This document shows positions 46,601 to 58,100 of a stretch of 64,000 bases of DNA, in pieces. Source of the stretch: Panicum virgatum (Eukaryota > Streptophyta > Magnoliopsida > Poales > Poaceae); NCBI RefSeq assembly GCF_016808335.1, contig NC_053139.1:18556782-18620781 (forward strand). The letters run 5' to 3'. Both the position numbers and the translations under genes were made by a program. The stretch's first letter is position 1. Each line of letters starts with the position of its first letter. The notes beneath the pieces are model-generated. The model was not told where the DNA came from and did no database searches. It worked only from the letters and a program-made list of their open reading frames with translations.

Positions 46601-46935
46601 CACGGTTGAAAACTAAGCCAGATGAACCAAGCCCAGGAGTTTTGAAGCCTGTGAAGAATGTTATCTTGCATGAGAAGTACATTGACCAGTTGTCTCGCAG
46701 GCAAGGCACAAAAAGGCCTCGTAGAAAGACTCTAGGTTCTAAAGCTGCTGATTCTGTGAAGGCTCATTCTGAGCAGAAAGCTGGTGATCTGAAAGCTGCC
46801 AAAAACGCTCTCATCTCGGAAGCAACTGACTTTATAGGCCATTTTAAGAAGCTGCATGCTAATTCTCTTGCGCATGTCATCGAAAATAGTGAAGATGATG
46901 AGATTGATGGTTCTGAAGGTGACTCATGCCAGTGA
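43663..46935 (+). pseudogene. SANT/MYB-domain nuclear protein gene, copy 2, same premature stop
   Basis: Exons 43663-43722, 44184-44888 and 46189-46935, all with GT-AG junctions and phase-0 introns. The first exon starts MPRLAGRDPEHPIV. Without the stop the product would be 503 residues. As in copy 1, the SANT first-tryptophan codon is TGA (44802-44804); the shared stop makes a mutation before the duplication likely. Six substitutions separate the two third exons (for example a tyrosine-aspartate pair against serine-asparagine near residue 300). It lies 2.3 kb upstream of the phosphohexomutase gene on the same strand. Read-through, exon skipping or use as a noncoding transcript is not excluded. 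Confidence 0.75.
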
Positions 46936-47447
46936 CCATTGCCATGATGATAACACAAAAATGGAGCCTGACTATACCAAAGCTGCCGCGCTTCACGAAT
47001 AGGTTTTACCGTGAGTATACCAACCTGCAAGGGGGAAGGAAAGGGGGTGGTTAGCAGTTTGTCAACTAACCATAGTCACTAGTGCATGACTGACAATAAG
47101 GCTAGGCAGTTTCCAGTACAATGTCTGTATTCGGTTTTGTTCTTGTATTAAGTTTTGTTCTCACTAGTTCCTTCATGCTCGTTATGATAATGTTACTACC
47201 TTATGCCTGTCAAAAGCACTTGAAAATTGAAATAAGGGAAGGAAATGATGCATTTCTCCATAATCTTTTTCCCTGTAAGTTTTGCCAAATTATCCAATTA
47301 TTGACAGTGATTCAATTCATAAGAAATCTTCGTATAATCGTATCCTTCTTCCTGCAGGAGTAACAGCTTAGGTGCGTTTTGTTGGGTACGAGCTGGAAGG
47401 TGTTTTAGCTCACAAATGACACATGTACATACAACTATTGCCAAATA

Positions 47448-47653
47448 CTCCCTCCGTCCCAAAAAAATAAGTCATCCTAGAAATTGTAGAATAAATTAAC
47501 AAAAAGATAAAATAATCATGTTTGTCTCTATTTATTATCCATATTTGACACTAACTGATTCTTGCAAGTGTACTTTCAAAATAGGGTAGGATGACTTATT
47601 TTTTGAGATAAATTTTGAATCGTAGAATGACTTACTTTTTAGGACGGAGAGAG
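47448..47653. mobile_element. Stowaway MITE (copy 2)
   Basis: Same element as 21269-21476, flanked by TA; two bases shorter in the A-run after CTCCCTCCGTCCC. Confidence 0.88.
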
Positions 47654-47726
47654 TAGAGTCTAGAGGTATATATTTGTAGTCCCTTTCGCCGCGCGTGGCA
47701 TTTTGGCATTTGGCCATTCATTCTAA

Positions 47727-48907
47727 GAGCATCTCCGGTGGATCCTCATTTCCCAATTCAACTATCATACTGGGAGAGTTTGTGTAAAGATTATGCTCTA
47801 ACAGATTTCTTTTACCTTTTCTTTTTTTCCTAATAATTACTAGGACAAACCAATATTGCATCCTAGCTCTTCCAAAATAGAAGACTAACTCTTCCACGGT
47901 AGTTGGCTTGGGATGAGATTATTGGAGAGCTGCAAAAGCACCTCTTCCAATAATCATAAAAGAATTGTTGAACATCTCCATTAGTTGGTGTTGGGGATCG
48001 CTACCTTCGGGTATTCACCTGAAGGCCGTAAGCTACGGCGGTAACCTTCGGATACTCTAGCACTAAGGTAATGCGACCACATCTCCCCCAGCTTGGCTAC
48101 AGGAACCTAACCAAAGGTGATTCGGTTCCACGGGCAGAAGCACCAAGTACATCGAAGGTGAACGCGCTGGCCTTCGGGAGCACGCTGAGAAGACCGGGCG
48201 TCCCCGAATGAGGAGACAAGAATCAACCGAAGGTCTCCCTCATGATCGACTAAAGGAAAAGCACCACGTGGAATCAGAGCGCTGCGAAGGTGCCGAAGGC
48301 TTCGGAGGTGGCATGAGAAACGTGATCATGTAGACAAATCCGACTTAATATACCCCCTGAATGTTAGCAGGTGAGGGATATTCTGGGAATTAGTAGGAGA
48401 AGGTCCGGGTATAAATAGCCCCCCTTTTCTACCTTGAGACGGGTTGATAACTTTTTACCATTTGAGAGATATACTTATGTTCTCCCTCTTTGTCAACTCT
48501 GTATCCTTCGCATTGTATGTTGCCTGTCTGGTCGATCACTAAACGAAGATCCCAACGGTTGGTGAGCATCTCTGGCGGTCTTTCTTTCCCCCAATAAACT
48601 ATCAATATTGAAAAAGATATACTCGACCAGTTTCCCAAAATTCTTCCCTTTCCTCAATAATAATTATTATATTGGGTGTCCCAGTATTTTATCCTAACTC
48701 CCTCAAATGAAGAGAAAATTTCTGCTCTCCAAATATGTTAGTTGTATTAGGATGAGGATGGGATTATTGAAAAACTGTAAAAACATCTTCCCTAATAAAG
48801 TAATAATCTATGAAAATAGTAATACTACTTTATTGAGAGATGTTATCGGGGGACTCCAGGAGATTCTGTGTATAGAAAGATTTGTTCGGAAAATGCCGGA
48901 GATGTTC
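47727..48907. mobile_element. GAGCATCTCC-type MITE (PIF/Harbinger-like) split by a solo LTR
   Basis: Ends GAGCATCTCCGG and CCGGAGATGTTC with TAA on each side (47724-47726, 48908-48910). Without the LTR and its duplication it is about 607 bp. TAA duplications suggest PIF/Harbinger. Other AACATCTCC and GAGCATCTC motifs occur inside (near 47970 and 48565), so two nested MITEs are possible. Confidence 0.5.
47989..48557 (+). mobile_element. Solo LTR of the Retand-type element, TSD GTTGG
   Basis: 569 bp, matching 21811-22380 with 8 substitutions and one lost G. GTTGG lies on each side (47984-47988, 48558-48562). The last base is G instead of A. It occupies the same insertion site as the 5' LTR in copy 1. 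Confidence 0.9.
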
Positions 48908-49100
48908 TAATGCAGCTTGCTCTCAGCACCACAGAACTATCACAGCAGCGCCTCCACCCCACACGCTCTATCAAGCCAGGCAGCACCCGCCGCATCCCGA
49001 CGAACTCCTGGCCTGAAAATATCCCTCCGCCGGCGACCAGCCGCCCTCCGCACGCGACCTCATATCTCTCGCTGAGATATTTCCCCAGGCGGACGCGCGC

Positions 49101-49112
49101 GTATATCATCTC
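49101..49112 (+). promoter_or_regulatory. Possible TATA element of the phosphohexomutase gene
   Basis: GTATATCATC lies about 85 bp before the start codon, in a GC-rich flank. The region 48563-48907 upstream is MITE sequence, so the native promoter seems limited to about 280 bp unless TE sequence contributes. Confidence 0.4.
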
Positions 49113-49190
49113 CCGTCTCCGAGAACTAGCTACTCAAGCTGTCATGCACTGGCATTGTGTGCCGTTTCTCCTCGCTCGTCACTAGCTGCA

Positions 49191-52100
49191 ATGGCCACCG
49201 TCACCACTTCTTCGCCTGCCACTCTGCAGTCATGCAAGCACGCTAGCCACGGCGTGGTGCGGTACTGCTCTCCTCTCCCGTGGAGGAGGAGGAGCTACAG
49301 CCAGGTGTCGACAAGAGCCACGGCGAGCTCACATGGTCAGCCCTCGGCGACGACAGGCGGCCGGGTAGAGGCGCCCGTTGGCATCGCCGCGGAGGCGGGG
49401 GAGGAGGGCGACAGTATCCGGAGGCTGCAGAACGGGCCGGACGTGCGGGGCGTGGCACTGGAGGGGGAGAAGGGCCGGCCAGTGGACCTCACGCCTCTGG
49501 CGGTCGAGGTTGTCGCGGAGAGCTTCGGGGAGTGGCTGCGTGAGGAGCTCCAGCGGCCGGAGGGCGAGGAGCTGCGGGTGTCTGTCGGCTGCGACCCACG
49601 GCTGTCGGGCGCAAGGCTCAGCGCCGCGCTCTTCGCGGGGCTCGCGAGGGCGGGGTGCTCCGTGTTCGACATGGGTCTCGCCACCACGCCAGCGTGCTTC
49701 ATGAGCACCATACTGCCTCGGTTCAACTATGACGCGTCTATTATGGTAACTGTTCTGTCTAGTGTCACTTCTTGAGATTGTGTTTCACTTCTTACATGTT
49801 ACGTGCATTGATATTCTCGACTAGTGCGGACGCGAAAAAGCCGTAGAGTTTCTGTCGTTCAGAGTGCTTGGTAATAATCGATCGGACGTCCGTGCCTACA
49901 TAAATTTAAATACACTTTACACACACATACAAACATACATACACATTCATACATTTAAAAATTAAATATACAAATTTTGATTTCATTCTAAATAACATGA
50001 ACTCATATTCACATTCATACACCAATATGTTTTCAAATTTACACAACAAATTATGATGTCACTCTAAATAATATAATTTCAAAAGTAATTAACAAGTTAA
50101 CAAATAATCTATATTTTAAACAATTATGATTTCACTCTAGTTGCCATCAATAATTATGATTTCACTCTAATTGTCATCACAATTAAATAAATTAACAAAT
50201 AATCAATATGTTACAACATAATTTGTAAACAAATTTGAACTCATGTAACCTATATTTTCAAATTTCACTAAAAAATAGACATTAGGGTTAGGGGGGCGGC
50301 GCCGGCCGGCAGCGCACGGCTGGGATGCCAGCAGGGCCAGGGCGGCGCGCGGCGCACGTACAGCGACAGTGCGCACAGGCGACGGCGGGGCGACCCGGAG
50401 GGGCACAGGCAACGGCCGAGGCGCGGGCCAGGCAGCCCGGCCGGAGGCGGAGGTCGGGGAGGAAGACGACGATGTGGCGGCGCGCGGCGTCGGGACGGGG
50501 AGGAGGAGGACGATGGTGCGCTCGGGGAGGGCACGGGGCTCGCGGGCGGGGGCCGGCGATGGCGGACGACGGCGCTCGCGGGGAGGAACTCGAACGGGAC
50601 GACGGCACTCGGGGCCAACACCGCGCGGTGGGGCAGTGGAGCTCGGGCGGCGCGTCCTCTTGCGGCGGAGGTAGGCGGCGCTCGAGGATGACGACGGCGG
50701 CGAGCAGGAGGCGGTGGGAGCAGGGGACGGCGGCGGCAAAGGGCGCAGATCAAGAACTGACAGTGTTGGGGGAAGGCGGAGGAAGAAGGGAGATATATTG
50801 GGGGGTGGGGGTCTTTTATCCCGGGTCATGGCTTCATCCGGGACAAAAGGGGGGTCTTTTGTCCCGGGTGCAACCACGACCCGGGACAAAAGGGACCCGT
50901 TTTCCCTCATTCCCGTCAAATCTTATGTTTGTTTTTGTTTATTTTTACTTCTCTTTTAAAATAGGTTTTCATTTGTTAATTCAGTTAATAAATTTTGATT
51001 CCAAAAATTATGGAACAAAATTTCTTATCTCTATATAAACTTGATGCACGCAATAAAAATAATTAATTTTCATTTAAGTGATTTGGTCAACGAAATATCT
51101 AACTTTTTTGAAATCATATTTGTTATTTTGACCATGCAAAAATATATTAGGTGAACAAATTTTTTCAAACTGTTTCTTTTCGACAGAAAGTGGATTCTAT
51201 CACGATATTAATGTTTAAAAAGTAAATTTTACATAAAATTAAGCAATTTCATGATATTAATGAGTAGTGTGTGAGTTTGAGAGATAGTGTGTGTTAGTGA
51301 GATTGTGTGTGTTAGTGAGAGAGTATAGTGTGTTAATGTGAATGTAATTTCATGAAATAAATAAAATTAGTTGAGTAATCCATTATTGAATGAAAATTAT
51401 AATTGAGTCTGGTAATTAAATGAAAAATATAAAAAATGATATATATAACACATAAAGTATAATTGTACAGTACATATATAATAAAAGTATTCGAATTGCG
51501 ATTACATTTTTATACAATAATATAAAATGATTCAAGTACATGAAGGATTAGCGGTAACAGACTTTCTCTTCACAAATGTCCCTTGATTATGATCACGGCA
51601 CAAGTATGGAGTATCATCATTGGCTAGCAGGATGCATGGATCAGCATTTATTTCGAAAGATGGAATGGAAACAAAATTATTATATTCTTCTGACAAGTCT
51701 GTCTTGTCCTCCACTCCAATGATGTTTCTCTTTCCTGATAGAACTATATGTCGCTTGGGCTCATCCTTTTGCTTGTTTATCCCCTCTTTGGCTTGCTGGA
51801 CTTGTCCTTAATGTAGAAAACCTTAGCGACATCCTGGGCTAGGACAAATGGCTCGTCTTTATACCCAAGATTGTTGAGATCAACTATTGTCATCCCATAA
51901 TCATCTTTTCTTACCCCTCCTCCAGATAGCTTAACCCATTGGCAACGAAATAGAGGCACCTTTAAATTGGGGCCGTAATCCAGCTCTCATATCTCTTCAA
52001 TGTAGCCGTAATATGTGTCCTTTTTTCCATTATTGTCCGTGGCATCCATACGAACACCGCTGTTTTGGTTGGTACTCTTTTTATCTTGGGCTATCGTATA

Positions 52101-55100
52101 AAATGTGTTTCCATTTATGTCGTACCCTTGGTATGTTAAGATATTCCAAGATGGTCCCCTAGCCAATAAGAACAATTGTTCACTTATATCCATGTTATGC
52201 ATTAGATGCTTCCGCAACCAGCTGCAGAAAGTGTTCATGTGCTCACGTGTAATCCGTGCTTCAAACTTTTCCGGGAAATTGGAGAGCAAAATTTTCTTGT
52301 GTTCCTCGATATATGGGTCAACTAAGGATGATTATTGAAGAACCGTATAATGCGCTTTCTTGAATGAGAAATCATCTGTGCAGACATAAGATTTCTTTCC
52401 TAATGTACCCTTTCTAGTTAGTCTCCCCTCATATCGCAATTCAAGTACTCCAATCGGTTTAAGGTCATCAATAAAGTCAACACAAAAGTCAATGACCTCC
52501 TCAGTTCCGTAGGCACTGGCGATGCTTCCTTCTGGATGAGCTCGATTACGAACACATTTCTTGAGTATCCCCATGAACCTTTCGAATGGGAACATGTTGT
52601 GTAGAAATAGTGGTCCGAGGATATCAATCTCTTTCACAAGATGCACTAGAAGATGTGTCATGATGTTGAAGAAAGATGGTGGAAATATCAGCTCAAAGCC
52701 AACAAGACATTGCACCACATCGTTTTGCAGCTTTATCAAATTCTCCGGGTCAATTATCTTCTGAGAAACTGCGTTGAGGAAGGCACATAGCTTCACGATG
52801 GTTAACCGGACGTTATCAGGCAGAATCCCCCGCAGCACAACCGGAAGAAGTTCGGTCATAAGCACATGGTAGTCATGGGACTTGAGATTTGTAAATTTCT
52901 TCTCTGCCAAATTTAAGATTCCTTTTATATTGGATGAGTATCCAGATGGAACCTTTATACTGCTCAAGCAGTCAAACATGGTTTCTTTCTCTTCCTTGCT
53001 AAGAGTATAGCTGGCAGGACTTAAGTATTGTCGTCCATTATCTCGCTGTTGTGGATGTAAGGCATCTCGTTCCTCCATACGTTGCAATTCTTGACGTGCT
53101 TCTACTGTATCTTTTGTCTTTCCGTACACTCCCAAGAATGCTATCAGGTTGACGCAAAAATTCTTCGTAAGGTGCATCACATCAATTGCATGACGAACAT
53201 CTAAGACTTCCCAATATGGTAACTCCCAAAATATAGATTTCTTCTTCCACATGGGCGCCATTCTGTTTTGGTTCGGAATAGGTTGGCTACTAGATCTCTT
53301 TCCAAAAATAACTTCTAGATCTTTTACCATGTTGAAGACGTCTTTACCACTACGGTGCATCGGTTTTGTTCGGTGGTCCGCTTAGCCTTTGAAATGCTTG
53401 CCCTTCTTTCGTACCGCATGCCTGATGGGAAGAAACCGACGATGACCCATGTATACAACCTTCTTACAGTGAGTCAACCATATATTATCGGTATCATCTA
53501 AACAGTGTGTGCATGCTTTGTATCCCTTGTTCGAATGTCCTGACAAGTTACTAAGAGCAGTCCAGTCATTGATCGTTACGAACAGCAATGCTCGTAGGTT
53601 GAAGTTTTTCTATTTGTATTCATCCCACATCCATACACCTTCATCGCCCCAGAGCAATAAGAATTCTTCGACCAATGGTCTTAGGTACACATCAATGTCA
53701 TTTCCGGGCTGCTTTGGACCCGGGATAAGTACTGGCATCATGATGAACTTTTGTTTCATGCAGAGCCATGGTGGAAGATTGTACATACAAAGAGTCACAG
53801 GCCAAGTGCTATGACCACTGCTCATCTCACCAAAACGATTCATGCCATCCGTACTCAAACCGAACCTTTTGTTTCTCGCATCCAAATCAAATTCAGGGTA
53901 CGTTCTATCTATTTTTCTTCACTGCGACCCATCAGCGGGGTGTCTCAACATCGAGTCTTTCTTGCGTTCCTCTTTGTGCCATCGCATCAACTTAGCATTA
54001 TCTTTATTTATAAACAGACGCATTAAATGTGGTATTATAGGCGAATACCACATGACCTTCGCAGGAACTCTCTTCCGGGGAGGCTCCCCCTCGACATCTC
54101 AAGGATCATCTTTTCTAATCTTGTAACGCAATGCACTGCATACGGGACATGCATCAAAATTCTCGTACTCGCCTCGGTAGAGGATGCAGTCGTTGGGGCA
54201 TGCATGTATCTTTTGCACTTCCAATCCTAAAGGGCAAATAAGTTGTTTGGCTTCATACGTTGTGGTAAGCAATTCATTGTCCTTAGGAAGCATTTTTTTA
54301 ACAAGTTTGAGTAATTCACCAAATCCCTTGTCGGATACACCATTTGTCGCCTTCCATTGCAGCAACTCCAAGGTGGTGCCAAGTTTCTTCAATCCATTTT
54401 GACAATCTAGGTACAATAACTTACGGTGGTCCTCTAACAACTTCTGGAACTTCAACCTCTCTGTTTCACTCTCACAGTCTGCCTGCACATTGTGCAATGC
54501 CTGCCCCAGATCGTCGCTGGGATTATATAAATTCTTACCATTACAAAATTATAAATTCTTACCATTACAATGCAAATATTATTTACTATTACAATTACAA
54601 TGATCAGATTAATAACTCTTGCAAATAACAATGAAATCATATAAAAAAGACAAAATGTATCATTAATTGAAAGAAATCTCTAATTAATTGAAAGAAATCT
54701 CTATAACTTCTAATTACTTTGACACCCTTCAGTTCCAGGAGTACACTCTTTTCAATATCCAGAAACCCTCTAGAAGAAAAAAAACTTTTATTTCTAAAAA
54801 TGTATATGTCAGTAACCTCAACCCTGCGGTGATGATATTGCCTTTCGGGGGGACACGGTGCGGTACAAGGATGTCACCAATCGGCCAGTCGCAGCACCAA
54901 CATTTACGATTAATAGGCACAGCACTTGTCATAGGCAGCGTGCTCGTTGATATGCTCTCAGTACAACAACGGCCATGCTGACTGCGTCAAATGTTGTCTT
55001 CTTATCAATCGGAAGTGCTGGTGATGCGATCAGCCGATTTGCAACGTCCTTATAGCGCATCGTGTATCCCCGAAAGGTAGTGCCATCACCGTTGGATGGA

Positions 55101-58100
55101 GATTAACGACGTATACTTGTTTCGAAATAAAGATTTTTTTAGCTTCTAGATGGTTTCAATGTGAGCCTGAATAAATACATCACTAGAGTGTCAAAATAAT
55201 CAATTCATAATAAAAAAATTCTAATATACTCATTTCATTAATTCATTCATGAATACAAAAATCAACTATCCACAATATGGTCATATATACAAGTACATCA
55301 CATGAAGTGTCTACACTCATTCTAAAAATTTCTACTATCCACATACTCATCTAAATCTAAAAGAAAATCACACCTACATATGCAATCTAAATGTCCAAGA
55401 AATGAGCTAGCTACACATTTTCTCTATTTCTAAAGTATGAAATGAGCTATACAAGCCAAGGAAGAAAAAAAAACAAGCCCCAAACCTTTAGCGTCGATGG
55501 ATGGACGGAGAATCAAAGATCTTCACAAATGTGGTGAAGAAATGAGCAAGAACTCCTCTCTCCCAAGCCAAGAACAGCAAGAACAAGTGAGCTGAATGGC
55601 TCGGGCGGGGGGAGAGGGAAGGGGATAAGGGGGCCAAGGAGTTTTGTCCCGGTTGGAGACACCAACCGGGACAAAAGGCTGCTCGGGCCTTTTGTCCCGG
55701 TTGGAGCCACCAACCGGGACAAAAGACCACTGTCCCCCCCCCCCCCCGCTGGCCCGGCTAGCCATTGGACCCGGGACAAAAGCCACCTATTGTCCCGGGC
55801 CAAAGACTGCCGGGACAAATGGCCTGGAACAAAGGCCTGTTTTGTAGTAGTGGGAGAAGTTTCAGGAGTAAATTATGCAAAGTAGTCTAAAAAAACGCGG
55901 CTGGAGGGGGGTGGAGGGGTGAACGGACCCCACCGTTTTTCATTAAGAGGAAGCGACTACGGCCGATCCCCGAACCCTGACCCATGCCCGAGAGGGCCAA
56001 GCCTTGCGGTGAGCACAGCGAGGGGATTTTTTTACCCCACGGACCGGAAATTCACTCCACATGGGAATCGAACCCCGGCCGCGGGGGTGCCACCGGACGC
56101 CTTCGACCAACCGAGCTAGCGACTTTAGGCGCAAATTAGACTAACAACTTATAAATTGTTCAATATATTTTAAGAACACATCAAATTAGTGGATGTACTG
56201 TCCAAACGTAGACATAGCGATGTATTTGACTACTATGCTGGATGGTGAGGTGTCAAGTGAAGGGTATATAGAGGGTTGGTATTCATCCAAGGGGATCGAG
56301 GATCATTTGATATATGACTGTATATTTATCTTGGTCTTGTAGGATAAAAATTTTCCAATTCTCTCTACTCCGTGTCACATTGAGCCTGATTGGTTGACTA
56401 TCAAACTCTTGGCATGCCAACATTTTGGCTAGGTAAAAGTTGCCAATTTTTTTAGCCAGCACTTGGTTTTCTACCAAAAATTATCAATATCTCACATTTA
56501 CCTTACCAAAATGGTAGGAAGTTTTGGGTAGCAAACCAATCAGACTTATTAATCTTTCATTGGGGGCAAAACTTTTCAAACCCTTCTATTTCTATCCATA
56601 CGAATCCTATCAACACCAAATGTAATCACTCCGGTATCCAACAACAAACCTTCCATTATCCTTCTATAAAAACTCAAACCTGACCAGATCATAACAAAGA
56701 CGAACATAGTAATTACAGCAAAAAATCGGGAACAACGATCCGTCAATCACACAAATTCATCAATTAATATTAGCACACTCTAGGTTAATTATTTAAATAA
56801 TCCCACAAATTCATCAATTAATATTAGCACACTAATAGGGCTGGACAAAATGCTCTTCGCTCGAGAGCTGGCTCAGCTCGTGGCTAACTCGTTTCGGCTC
56901 GTTTTGTTTGATTAACGAGCTGAGCTCACATTTTTGTTCGGTCTATAGCAAGCCACCTCAAGCTGCTCGCAAGCGAGAACATATCCTGTGTTACCACATC
57001 TTTAGGTGTTACCATGTTACCAAATTTAATTACTTATATTTGTGCATCAAAAATTTAATCTAAAAAATATGAAAGGGTAGAGCACGTAAGCATCTACCAT
57101 CATGCAAAGTTTGAGGTTGAACAAAAATTTGTGCATGAAGAAACAAAAAAGAGAAACTTGTACATGAATAGTTGCGGGTTGCGGATCATCCACGAACAGT
57201 TGAACCCGCTACTATTCAAGTGCAAGTTTCTCTTTTTTGTTTCTTCTTGCACAAATTTTTGTTCAACCTCAAACTTTGCATGATGGTAGATGCTTAAGCG
57301 CTCTATCCATTCATATTTTTGATAAATTTCTTATGCATAAATTTAGATGTAAATTAAATTTGGTAACACGGTAACAGCTGTAACATTGGATATGTTCTCG
57401 CTCGCAAGCAGCGCAACCATCAGTCCGATAGCGGGCCCAGCCCAGTATAACTCAACTTCAACACTAAAACCTTGTACTCCGCCAGTCCACTGCCCACACG
57501 GCCAGATCTCTCCCTTGGCGGTGGCAGTTTTAACCTTCGAGCCTTCCCAAGGCGCACATCTGCGACTCGATCGTGCTTGCTGACTCAGAGTCTCCGCTGA
57601 CCTCTTCGATCCGTGCTCTTCGCCATCGAGTGCTTGGCCACCGTGGTGCTCGGGCTCTCCATCCAGGCATAGATGATGTTGCTGCTTCCTCGTGCAAGAG
57701 CTCACGGTCTTCTACATCCCAGGTCTCGCTCTATTCAACATCTTCAGACGTTATGTGCTGCAGCTTGCAGGCCAAGGAAAAATTATGGAGATTGGTGGTG
57801 TGATTGCCTTCTTGGAAACAGGATCTTTCCTTTCTATCGCTTGGAAATAGGATCTTCCATTTCTATCGTTCGATCCATTATTCACTTGTAGTACGTATCT
57901 GTAATTGATTATTGCCACCAAGTTGTTCCTTCTTGTCTCAAATTTGGTTGTTCGAGGTCTTAATTTGTGTTAATCGAGTTTCTTCCAGACTTGCACAATC
58001 GTGCAACAATCTATTCATTGTTCTTTGCTGTTGCAACATAGAGATATGAAATTTGAGTTCTTAGGACCTCCATATATTAGAGAAGGCAAAATAGCCGAAT

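Larger units (their letters stand above)
42852..48557 (+). repeat. Duplicated segment, copy 2 (with solo LTR)
   Basis: Direct-orientation copy of 15697-22380. It starts inside the Helitron candidate and runs to the end of the LTR, lacks the Mutator-like insertion, and carries a 43-bp stretch (about 43464-43506, bounded by TGGC) missing from copy 1. It lacks about 110 bp present in copy 1 at 16460-16550. Confidence 0.92.
51532..55852 (-). mobile_element. Decayed CACTA (En/Spm) transposon in intron 1
   Basis: The right end is the terminus: on the minus strand it starts CACTACTACAAAACAGG (55852 leftwards). It is followed by subterminal inverted pairs of TTGTCCCGGTTGG and CCAACCGGGACAAAAG (55640-55800). 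The transposase runs on the same strand (54540-51777). The left terminus was not found; 50281-50900 may belong to it. The element is inserted in the opposite direction to the host gene. Confidence 0.78.

Noticed and set aside
49740..50281. Left CACTA terminus of the intron element
   Set aside because: No CACTA motif with matching inverted repeat between the exon and the GC-rich block.
50203..51038. Two ORFs of about 240 codons on opposite strands
   Set aside because: GC-rich composition and CACTA subterminal repeats; no domain.
56060..56125. tRNA gene from box A and box B
   Set aside because: No complete cloverleaf or acceptor stem; tail, body and TSD show a SINE.
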